Assembly: GCA_021805545.1 (NCBI GenBank)
Contig: JAJZFB010000095.1
Coordinates: 1-40,703, forward strand
Direction of reading: 5' to 3'
Length of the DNA: 40,703 nucleotides
From: Pseudomonadota bacterium
GTDB lineage: Bacteria; Pseudomonadota; Alphaproteobacteria; Acetobacterales; Acetobacteraceae
Shown: positions 35,023-40,703 of the stretch, one piece after another
Layout: each line of letters opens with the position of its first letter
How positions within the stretch are numbered: the first letter of the stretch is position 1
Position numbers and translations under genes: made by a program
The notes under the pieces: model-generated
The model's database searches: none
Seen by the model: only the letters and a program-made list of their open reading frames with translations
Told to the model about the DNA's origin: nothing

Positions 35023-35085
35023 CGCGCCAGGGCATACGCCGCGTAGCGCGCCAGGGCATATGCCGCGTAGCGCGCCAGGGCATAT
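35014..35085. repeat. 24-bp tandem triplication at the infB/rbfA junction
   Basis: Three head-to-tail 24-bp units at 35014-35037, 35038-35061 and 35062-35085 differ by a single base (C instead of T at the end of unit 1). Each carries the infB TAG, and the last two are followed by G to make the rbfA-type ATG. Because 24 is a multiple of three, each unit would encode the same eight residues if read in the rbfA frame. Confidence 0.93.
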
Positions 35086-35497
35086 GCGCGCTGAGCCTGC
35101 CGGCCCCTCGCAGCGCCAGCTGCGGGTGGGCGAGGAAATCCGCCATCTCCTGGCCGATCTTCTGGTCCGCACCGAGTTTCACGACCCGGCGCTGGCGCGC
35201 GAGCACATCACCGTGGCCGAGGTCCGCATGTCGCCGGACCTGAAGCACGCGCTTGTGTTCGCCTCGGTGCTGGGCCGTAAGGACATAACGCCGCTACTGC
35301 CCGCGCTGAAGCGCGTGGCGCCGTATTTGCGCGCGCAAATGGCGCCCAAGCTGGGGCTCCGCGTCACCCCGGAGCTTAAATTCGTGGCCGATGCGGCGCT
35401 GGACGAGGCGTCGAAGATCAACGAGATTCTGCACCGGCCGGACGTGGAGCGCGACCTAACACCGCCCCCGGCCAAACCCGGCGAAACCCCCGGCTGA
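35084..35497 (+). CDS. rbfA: Ribosome-binding factor A
   Basis: RbfA is a cold-shock-linked factor that binds 17S rRNA and helps mature the 30S subunit. The 137-aa protein has the KH-like core: SQRQLRVGEEIRHLLADLL, VAEVRMSPDLKHALVF and LGLRVTPELKFVAD, plus a proline-rich tail. The ATG at 35084 is the last of the tandem repeat; an in-frame ATG at 35060 would add eight residues (MPRSAPGH). It follows infB as usual, but truB, rpsO and pnp, its common followers, are missing here. Confidence 0.93.
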   Translation: MRAEPAGPSQRQLRVGEEIRHLLADLLVRTEFHDPALAREHITVAEVRMSPDLKHALVFASVLGRKDITPLLPALKRVAPYLRAQMAPKLGLRVTPELKFVADAALDEASKINEILHRPDVERDLTPPPAKPGETPG

Positions 35498-35535
35498 CCG
35501 TGCGCCGCCACGCCGCGTTCGCCATGCTCGTTCCC

Positions 35536-35565
35536 CCCGTCATGCCCGCGAAAGCGGGCATCTCT
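35536..35565. repeat. Left inverted repeat flanking the GIY-YIG gene
   Basis: This 30-bp sequence contains the hairpin ATGCCCGC-GAAA-GCGGGCAT and matches the reverse complement of 35878-35907 at 29 of 30 positions. The pair encloses a 312-bp segment that contains the GIY-YIG gene. Confidence 0.9.
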
Positions 35566-35582
35566 GCGTTTTGGGCCATTGC

Positions 35583-35864
35583 ATGAATGGCAAAGGCGGA
35601 TGGGTTTATATGATGCACGGCGTTCTCTATACTGGCGTAACCTCGGACATCATCCGGCGGGCCAGTGAGCATCGGGATGGGAAAATCCCCGGTTTCACCA
35701 AGCGCTACGGGCTGAAGCGGCTGATCTATTTTGAACGCCATGACGAAATCACCGGCGCCATCGTACGGCGAAGGGCGCTTAAAAAATGGGACCGTGCCTG
35801 GAAGGACGAGCTGATCGCCTCAGTGAATCCGCGCTGGAATGGTCTGTACGGGGCGATTTTCTGA
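35583..35864 (+). CDS. Degenerate GIY-YIG domain protein within inverted repeats
   Basis: The 93-aa product belongs to the small orphan GIY-YIG endonucleases (UPF0213/URI-like). The first strands VYMM and LYTGVTSD, the arginine helix IIRRASEH, and the FTKRYG / LIYFERHDEITGAI blocks are present. The catalytic glutamate that normally follows (AIxREKxLK) is replaced: the sequence reads AIVRRRALKKW. The usual loop between the two first strands is shortened too. It is therefore probably inactive as a nuclease. It sits alone inside 30-bp inverted repeats between rbfA and tsaC. The ATG at 35583 gives the family's normal start region. Confidence 0.8.
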   Translation: MNGKGGWVYMMHGVLYTGVTSDIIRRASEHRDGKIPGFTKRYGLKRLIYFERHDEITGAIVRRRALKKWDRAWKDELIASVNPRWNGLYGAIF

Positions 35865-35877
35865 TAGCATGGGCGCG

Positions 35878-35907
35878 AGAGAGGCCCGCTTTCGCGGGCA
35901 TGACGGG
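35878..35907. repeat. Right inverted repeat flanking the GIY-YIG gene
   Basis: This is the partner of 35536-35565 (29 of 30 positions as reverse complement), with its own hairpin GCCCGC-TTTC-GCGGGC. It ends 18 bp before the tsaC start codon. Confidence 0.9.
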
Positions 35908-35925
35908 AGTAGGAACAAGGACGGC

Positions 35926-36879
35926 ATGACCAAGCTCCTCACCAGCCCCAAATGCGCCGCCGCCTTGCTGAAGGCGGGCAAGCTCGTGGCATTCGGCACC
36001 GAGACCGTGTACGGCCTGGGGGCGGATGCGTGTAATGGCGCGGCTGTGGCGGGCATTTATGCCGCCAAGGGCCGCCCCAGCTTCAACCCGCTCATTTGCC
36101 ATTTTGCCAGCGCGGACCTGGCTTACCATTACGTAACCCTCACGCCCCTGGCGGAAAAACTTGCCGCCAAATTCTGGCCTGGCCCGCTCACGTTGGTGCT
36201 GCCCAAATCGCCCAACTGCCCCGTCTCGCAACTGGCCAGCGCGGGCTTGCCCACGCTGGCCGTGCGTGTGCCCAGCCACCCCGTGGCGCTGGCGCTGTTG
36301 CGCGAATTTGCCGGGCCGGTGGCCGCACCTTCCGCCAACCGCTCCGGCCGTATCTCTCCCACCTCCGCCGCCCATGTGCTGGCCGATATGGAAGGGCTTA
36401 TCGAAGCTGTGCTGGATTCGGGCCCCTGCGCTGTGGGGCTGGAATCCACCATTCTCGACCTCTCTGGCCCGTACCCGGTGCTGCTGCGCCCTGGCGGGGT
36501 AAGCCTGGAAGCGCTGGAGGCCGAAATAGGCCCCATTACCCGCGCTACCGAAAGCGGCGATGCGCCCAAGGCTCCGGGCATGCTGCTCTCCCACTACGCG
36601 CCCAGCCTGCCTGTACGGCTGAATGCCACCCAGGTAGCGCCGGGCGAGGCCTTGCTCGCCTTCGGCCCGCCTCTGCCCGGTGCCACTCTCAGCTTCCAGC
36701 TTTCCGCCGCATGCAACCTGCAAGAGGCCGCGGCAAACCTGTTTGAAGGTCTGCATGTGCTGGACGAGGAAGCCGCCAAACACGGCCTCAAGCGCATCGC
36801 CGCCATGCCCATCCCCGCCCATGGGCTGGGCCTTGCCATAAACGACCGCCTGGCCCGCGCCGCCGCGCCCCGGCACTGA
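35926..36879 (+). CDS. tsaC: L-threonylcarbamoyladenylate synthase, Sua5 type
   Basis: The enzyme makes threonylcarbamoyl-AMP from threonine, bicarbonate and ATP for the t6A modification of ANN-decoding tRNAs. The 317-aa protein has the YrdC core, including FGTETVYGLGADA, KGRPSFNPL and the APSANRSG motif near residue 136, then a linker and the C-terminal Sua5 domain introduced by APGMLLSHYAP. Presence of this second domain makes it Sua5-like rather than the short TsaC. The ATG beginning MTKLLTSP has AAGGA just upstream; the longer in-frame opening runs through the right inverted repeat. Confidence 0.94.
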   Translation: MTKLLTSPKCAAALLKAGKLVAFGTETVYGLGADACNGAAVAGIYAAKGRPSFNPLICHFASADLAYHYVTLTPLAEKLAAKFWPGPLTLVLPKSPNCPVSQLASAGLPTLAVRVPSHPVALALLREFAGPVAAPSANRSGRISPTSAAHVLADMEGLIEAVLDSGPCAVGLESTILDLSGPYPVLLRPGGVSLEALEAEIGPITRATESGDAPKAPGMLLSHYAPSLPVRLNATQVAPGEALLAFGPPLPGATLSFQLSAACNLQEAAANLFEGLHVLDEEAAKHGLKRIAAMPIPAHGLGLAINDRLARAAAPRH

Positions 36880-36925
36880 CCCTTGCCAAGTGCCCCACGG
36901 CGCTTTACCTCTGCGCCCAGCATCA

Positions 36926-37010
36926 AGAGTTGGGCCGGCGCCCAACGCCAACCTGCCAATCCGGGCAAGGTGGCGCTCCGTAAGGAGGATGTGGCCCAAC
37001 CGGCAACAAA
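36926..37010 (+). promoter_or_regulatory. Structured leader of metA, possible cis-regulatory RNA
   Basis: The 159-bp gap before metA can fold into competing structures. TTGGGC (36930-36935) pairs with GCCCAA (36940-36945), or the overlapping TTGGGCC with GGCCCAA at 36993-36999. Between them is an interrupted hairpin (36947-36957 with 36963-36974), and CAACC...GGTGGC...TCC recalls the core of SAM-I clan riboswitches (CAACC...GGTGC...TTCC). The match is partial, and no terminator follows, so this is a candidate only. Confidence 0.35.
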
Positions 37011-37038
37011 CGGACCAAGCCACTTCAAGCGCCGCGCC

Positions 37039-37974
37039 ATGCAAGAGGAACGACGCGAAGTGCCGATTAAAATCCCGGATGATTTGCCTGCCCGCCGCAC
37101 GCTGGAAAATGAAGGCGTGGTGGTGATGCGCGAAACCGACGCGGCGCGGCAGGACATAAGGCCGCTGCGCATCGGCCTGCTCAACCTGATGCCGGACAAG
37201 ATAAGCACGGAAACCCAGCTTGCCCGGCTGCTGGGCGCAACACCGCTGCAAATAGAACTGAGCCTGGTGCGGCTGACGGACCATACCCCCCGCAACACCC
37301 CGGCGGACCACATGGCCGCCTTTTACCGCCCCTGGGCCGAGGTCAGCACCGGACGGTTCGACGGCTTCATCATCACCGGCGCCCCGGTGGAGCAACTGGC
37401 CTTCGAGGAGGTGCGCTACTGGCCCGAGCTATGCGCCATTTTCGAGTGGACACAGACCCATATTCATCGCTGCCTGAATATATGCTGGGCGGCGCAGGCG
37501 GCGCTTTACTACTTCCACGGCGTGCCCAAGCGCCTGCTGGCGCGTAAGGCGTTTGGCGTGTTCCCGCACCGCAACCTCGCCCCCGCCTCGCCCTATTTGC
37601 GCGGCCTGTCCGATGGGTTTGCCGTGCCCGTCTCGCGCTGGTCGGAAACCAGGGCGGATGATCTGCCGCCGGGCCAGGGCTTGCGTGTGCTGGCCGATAG
37701 CGCGGAATCCGGCCTCTGCCTGGTGGAAGACCCGGCGCGCCGGATGCTGAACATGTTCAACCACCTGGAATACGACACCGGCACGCTGGCCGGGGAATAT
37801 AAGCGCGATGGCGGCACACAGCTTCCGGCGCATTATTTCCCCGGCGATGACCCGTCCCGCCTGCCCGCCAATAGCTGGCGCAGCCATGCGCATTTGCTGT
37901 TCGGCAACTGGGTTAATGAAATTTATCAGAGCACACCTTTCAACCTGGCGGAAATCGGCCATCTGGCGGCCTGA
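37039..37974 (+). CDS. metA: MetA family homoserine O-acyltransferase (predicted acetyltransferase)
   Basis: MetA activates homoserine for methionine synthesis. The 311-aa protein aligns to E. coli MetA with an offset of seven residues and no other shift at the key points: catalytic Cys149 (NICWAAQ), His242 and Glu244 (FNHLEYD). At the position that sets acyl donor choice (111 in E. coli, Gly for succinyl-CoA; Glu in Bacillus cereus for acetyl-CoA) this protein has Glu118 (GAPVEQL), so acetyl-CoA use is predicted. The ATG at 37039 is chosen because it places MetA's PIKIPDDLPA at the N-terminus. It lies after a structured leader and stands alone. Confidence 0.94.
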   Translation: MQEERREVPIKIPDDLPARRTLENEGVVVMRETDAARQDIRPLRIGLLNLMPDKISTETQLARLLGATPLQIELSLVRLTDHTPRNTPADHMAAFYRPWAEVSTGRFDGFIITGAPVEQLAFEEVRYWPELCAIFEWTQTHIHRCLNICWAAQAALYYFHGVPKRLLARKAFGVFPHRNLAPASPYLRGLSDGFAVPVSRWSETRADDLPPGQGLRVLADSAESGLCLVEDPARRMLNMFNHLEYDTGTLAGEYKRDGGTQLPAHYFPGDDPSRLPANSWRSHAHLLFGNWVNEIYQSTPFNLAEIGHLAA

Positions 37975-38136
37975 ACCGCCTGCCACAAATATGCCGCGGA
38001 ACAACGCCATATAGGCCAGGATGGTTGCGTGGCTTTACACCCGGGCAACCCGGCGGCAGATGCAACAGCCGCATGCTTGCGCGGCTGTGCCATGCCATGG
38101 CAGGACGCTACATAACGCTACGACAAGGAGAATGAG

Positions 38137-39012
38137 TTGGTAAAACCATTGCGCAAGGCGGTGCTGCCCGTCGCGGGCCTGGGCACGCGCTTTTTGCCCG
38201 CAACCAAGGCCATGCCAAAGGAGATGCTCCCCGTCGTCGATAAGCCGTTGATTCAATACGCGGTGGATGAAGCCCGCGCCGCCGGCATCGAGCAGTTCTG
38301 CATGGTCACCGGGCGCGGCAAAACCGCCCTCATCGACCATTTCGACATCGCCTTCGAGCTGGAAGCCACTTTGGCCGAGCGTAACAAGCGCGAGGCGCTG
38401 GACCTGCTGCGCGAGGAAGCCATGCCGCCCGGCTCCATCTCCACCGTGCGCCAGCAAGTGCCGCTGGGGCTTGGCCACGCCATATGGTGTGCCCGCACCT
38501 TTATTGGTGACGACCCGTTCGCCATTTTGCTGCCGGATGATCTGGTGCTGAGCGAAACCCCCTGCACCGCGCAGCTTGTTAAGGTTTATAACGAGACAGG
38601 CGGCAATGTGGTCGCGGTGTCCGAGGTGCCGAAGGAACATACCAACCGCTACGGCATTCTTAAAACCGGCGCGGTTGAAGGCGACCGCGTGGAGGTGACC
38701 GGGCTGGTGGAAAAACCCGCGCCGGAAAAAGCGCCTTCCAACCTTTCCATTATCGGCCGCTACGTGCTGCTGCCCGAGGTGGTTACTTATCTTTCCATGA
38801 TGGAACGCGGCGCCGGCAACGAGGTGCAGTTGACCGATGCCATGGCCAAAATGATCGGCCACGCGCCTTTCCACGGGCTGAAATTCGAAGGAAAGCGTTT
38901 CGATTGCGGCGACAAGGCGGGCTTTTTGGAAGCGCAAATCGCCTTCGCCCTGGCCCGGCCCGATCTCGGCCCCGCCGTGCGCGCCTTCCTGAAGAACTAT
39001 GTTAACGCCTGA
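38137..39012 (+). CDS. galU: UTP-glucose-1-phosphate uridylyltransferase
   Basis: GalU makes UDP-glucose from glucose-1-phosphate and UTP for envelope polysaccharides. The 291-aa protein has the nucleotide-binding GLGTRFLPATKAMPKE at its start, LLPDDLVL near residue 130 and GLVEKP near 190. The TTG at 38137 is the start: AAGGAG at 38125-38130 is spaced 6 nt from it and the product then begins MVKPLRKAV, as in homologues. An ATG five bases earlier, in another frame, opens a three-codon reading frame (ATGAGTTGGTAA). The next gene, a hexose-phosphate mutase, supplies its substrate. Confidence 0.95.
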   Translation: MVKPLRKAVLPVAGLGTRFLPATKAMPKEMLPVVDKPLIQYAVDEARAAGIEQFCMVTGRGKTALIDHFDIAFELEATLAERNKREALDLLREEAMPPGSISTVRQQVPLGLGHAIWCARTFIGDDPFAILLPDDLVLSETPCTAQLVKVYNETGGNVVAVSEVPKEHTNRYGILKTGAVEGDRVEVTGLVEKPAPEKAPSNLSIIGRYVLLPEVVTYLSMMERGAGNEVQLTDAMAKMIGHAPFHGLKFEGKRFDCGDKAGFLEAQIAFALARPDLGPAVRAFLKNYVNA

Positions 39013-39021
39013 GAGGATAAG

Positions 39022-40425
39022 ATGAGCTTCACCCATAAATTCTCCCCCAGCAGCCTGCGTGAATACGATATTCGCGGCATTGTCGGCGAAACGCTGGGCG
39101 AGGCGGATGCCTTTGCCATTGGCCGCGTATTTGGCACCATGGTGGCCGAGGCCGGAGGCAAAAAAGTGGCCGTGGGGCGCGATGGCCGCCTCTCCTCGCC
39201 CATGCTGGCGGCCGCCCTCATCAAGGGCCTGATGGCCAGCGGCGCGGATGTTGCCGATGTGGGCGAAGGCCCGACGCCGATGCTGTATTTTGCCTCGTTC
39301 GACGAGGGGGCCGATGGCGCCGTGCAGGTAACGGGCAGCCATAACCCGCCAAATTATAACGGCTTCAAGATGATGCTGAAGGGCAAGCCGTTTTTTGGCA
39401 AGCAGATTCAGGAGCTGGGCACCCGCGCCGCCGAGGGTAAGGTGGTGCCCGAAACCAAGGGCAGCGTGGTGCAGAAAAACGTGCAGGACACCTACGTGGC
39501 CCGCATGCTGAAAGACTGGGACGGCGCGCGCAAGCTGAACGTGGTATGGGACAACGGCAACGGCGCCGCGGGCGATGTGCTGATGAAGCTGGTGGCGAAG
39601 CTGCCCGGCAAGCATACGGTGCTGAATGCCAAGATCGACGGCACCTTCCCCGCGCACCACCCAGACCCGACCGTGCCGAAAAACCTGGAGCAGCTGATCG
39701 ACGCCGTGAAGGCCGAGGGGGCCGATGTCGGCATCGCCTTCGATGGCGACGCGGACCGCATCGGGCTGGTGGATAATGAGGGCAACATCCTGTTCGGCGA
39801 CCAGTTTCTCATCCTCATGGCGCGCGACGTGCTCAAAACCCACCCCGGCGCCACCATCATCGCCGATGTGAAGGCGAGCCAGGTGCTGTTCGACGAGGTG
39901 GCGAAGGCCGGCGGCAAGCCGCTTATGTGGAAGACCGGGCACTCGCTTATCAAGTCCAAAATGGCCGAGCTGGGTTCGCCGCTGGCCGGCGAAATGTCGG
40001 GCCATATTTTCTATAACGATAAATGGTACGGGTTCGACGACGCGCTTTACGCCGCCGTGCGTATCCTGGGCGTCATCTCCCGTACGCCGGGCACGGTGGG
40101 CGAATTCCGCGCCTCGCTGCCCGCCGTGCTCAACACGCCGGAGCTGCGCTTCGACTGTGATGAGGAGCGCAAATTCGCCGTGGTGGCGGAAGTGGCGGCG
40201 CGGCTGAAAGATGCGGGCGAGCAGGTTTCCGACACGGATGGCGTGCGCGTGAACACCAAGGATGGCTGGTGGCTGCTGCGCGCCTCCAACACCCAGGCCG
40301 TGCTGGTGGCGCGCTGCGAGAGCAACTCCGCCGCGGGGCTGAACAATCTGAAAGCCGCCCTGGCCAGCCAGCTCGCCGCCTCGGGCCTGGCGCCCGATTT
40401 CTCGGCCAGCAACGCGGGGCATTGA
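39022..40425 (+). CDS. Phosphomannomutase/phosphoglucomutase
   Basis: The enzyme interconverts hexose 6- and 1-phosphates. The 467-aa protein is a full alpha-D-phosphohexomutase: phosphoserine loop TGSHNP with Ser106, metal loop DGDADR (Asp241, Asp243, Asp245), sugar-binding GEMSGH and C-terminal phosphate-binding RASNTQ. The AlgC-like length and motifs support use of both mannose and glucose phosphates. It starts 9 bp after galU with a GAGAGG signal, so the pair gives glucose-6-phosphate to glucose-1-phosphate to UDP-glucose in one operon. Confidence 0.94.
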   Translation: MSFTHKFSPSSLREYDIRGIVGETLGEADAFAIGRVFGTMVAEAGGKKVAVGRDGRLSSPMLAAALIKGLMASGADVADVGEGPTPMLYFASFDEGADGAVQVTGSHNPPNYNGFKMMLKGKPFFGKQIQELGTRAAEGKVVPETKGSVVQKNVQDTYVARMLKDWDGARKLNVVWDNGNGAAGDVLMKLVAKLPGKHTVLNAKIDGTFPAHHPDPTVPKNLEQLIDAVKAEGADVGIAFDGDADRIGLVDNEGNILFGDQFLILMARDVLKTHPGATIIADVKASQVLFDEVAKAGGKPLMWKTGHSLIKSKMAELGSPLAGEMSGHIFYNDKWYGFDDALYAAVRILGVISRTPGTVGEFRASLPAVLNTPELRFDCDEERKFAVVAEVAARLKDAGEQVSDTDGVRVNTKDGWWLLRASNTQAVLVARCESNSAAGLNNLKAALASQLAASGLAPDFSASNAGH

Positions 40426-40470
40426 ACCTCGGGGGCCTGGCCCCAAACAAGCACCCCTCTGGCTGCTTTT

Positions 40471-40505
40471 GCATCACCGCCGCGCTGCACGCGCGGCGGT
40501 GATGC
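40471..40505. repeat. Perfect hairpin after the hexose-phosphate mutase gene
   Basis: Fifteen-base arms (40471-40485 and 40491-40505) pair perfectly around a 5-nt loop. No T-run follows on the plus strand, though TTTT precedes it. It may help end transcription of the galU operon, and its TCACCGC outer arms relate it to repeat F. Confidence 0.7.
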
Positions 40506-40522
40506 CGGGGGCACAAAACCCT

Positions 40523-40577
40523 TAAAATCTGAATCCGGCTCTCATACCAACGGCCATTGAGCATGACCGTTGGTATT
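40523..40577. repeat. Partial repeat A joined to repeat E, copy 2
   Basis: The first 20 bases (AAAATCTGAATCCGGCTCT with the preceding T) are the end of an A element. They are followed at 40544-40576 by repeat E, whose 33 core bases match the copy at 20628-20660 with two differences. Confidence 0.85.
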
Positions 40578-40640
40578 AGAGCGCGATGACTTGAGATGCG
40601 CTCGCTTTGCGAGCGATTCGAAAGTCTGAATCGCGCTCTA
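40577..40640. repeat. Palindromic repeat B, copy 2 (inverted)
   Basis: This 64-bp unit is essentially the reverse complement of 3416-3479. It shares TAGAGCGCGA ends and the CGCTCGC/GCGAGCG core. Confidence 0.9.
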
Positions 40641-40651
40641 CCTCATTGATT

Positions 40652-40703
40652 TAGAGACGGATTCAGATTTTAGACCGGATCACAACGTGATCCGGTCTAA
40701 AAT
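40652..40703. repeat. Palindromic repeat A, copy 3, cut by the window end
   Basis: This is the first 52 bp of a repeat A in the same orientation as the copy at the window start, with two differences. It is joined to repeat B by the same 11-bp spacer as at 3405-3415, in inverted order. The window stops before the right end of the element. Confidence 0.9.

Noticed and set aside
35014-35085. CRISPR-like direct repeats
   Set aside because: The three units are adjacent without spacers and lie in coding context; no cas genes are present.
36880-37038. SAM-II riboswitch upstream of metA
   Set aside because: The characteristic pseudoknot segments of that class were not found; only a vague resemblance to the SAM-I clan remains, reported with low confidence.
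36883-37038. Extended N-terminus for MetA from an upstream in-frame ATG
   Set aside because: It would add 52 low-complexity residues not seen in the family and would run through the structured leader; the ATG at 37039 gives the normal length.
38035-40446. Very long open frame on the minus strand opposite galU and the mutase gene
   Set aside because: It mirrors the codon structure of two well-supported genes, its product is His/Gln/Arg-rich and matches no family. It is the usual antisense artefact in GC-rich DNA, as are those opposite glnA and aceA.

Overview
The window is GC-rich, densely packed chromosomal DNA from an alphaproteobacterium. The gene set and order (rplY-pth-ychF, hemW-thrC-M16 peptidase, ftsE-ftsX-YdcF-plsC, glnB-glnA, rimP-nusA-rnpM-infB-rbfA, a Pseudomonas-type 531-residue isocitrate lyase) suggest Rhodospirillales, perhaps Acetobacteraceae; the genus cannot be fixed by eye. 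Almost every gene is a housekeeping gene. Both ends of the window lie in copies of the same palindromic repeat, so it looks like an assembly contig that broke at repeats.

Layout. 0.1-4.1 kb: a carbon-nitrogen hydrolase, divergent from rplY-pth-ychF, then a cluster of four palindromic repeats and a YqhA-type membrane protein. 4.1-11.6 kb (minus strand): aspartate aminotransferase, Tat-exported phosphatase, and the compact run hemW-thrC-M16 peptidase-pmbA. 11.6-14.55 kb (plus): a two-gene ABC-2 exporter, a histidine phosphatase and a secreted SYLF protein. 14,565-16,950: an intact IS1595-type transposon with terminal inverted repeats, an 8-bp target duplication, a minus-strand transposase and a convergent three-gene passenger operon. 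17.1-20.6 kb: zinc-ribbon protein, ftsE-ftsX, YdcF-like protein, plsC. 20.6-22.0 kb: an A+T-richer accessory patch with one secreted protein of unknown function. 22.0-26.6 kb (minus): DUF4410 protein, aceA, and glnB-glnA behind a clear sigma-54 promoter. 26.8-29.3 kb: aminotransferase, tRNA-His, aldo/keto reductase. 29.5-35.5 kb: the transcription/translation operon rimP-nusA-rnpM-infB-rbfA. 35.5-40.4 kb: a degenerate GIY-YIG gene inside inverted repeats, Sua5-type tsaC, metA with a structured leader, galU and a phosphomannomutase/phosphoglucomutase.

The strongest candidate for something undescribed is the transposon. Its main passenger is a 299-residue protein with the N-terminal signature of proteasome/HslV-type Ntn-hydrolases: a Thr directly after the initiator Met, an Asp at mature position 17 and a Lys near position 36. 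Two tightly coupled small genes follow, and the last one overlaps the transposase stop codon. The element landed at the upstream edge of the intrinsic terminator of the SYLF gene, separating that gene from its terminator.

A second theme is a set of nested palindromic repeats (called A to F here) that fill several intergenic gaps, occur as composites with a conserved spacer, and in one case supply the stop codon of ychF. Other points of note are an intrinsic terminator lying directly before rimP, a triplicated infB-stop/rbfA-start junction, a MetA with the glutamate that predicts acetyl-CoA use, and a GIY-YIG protein that has lost its catalytic glutamate.
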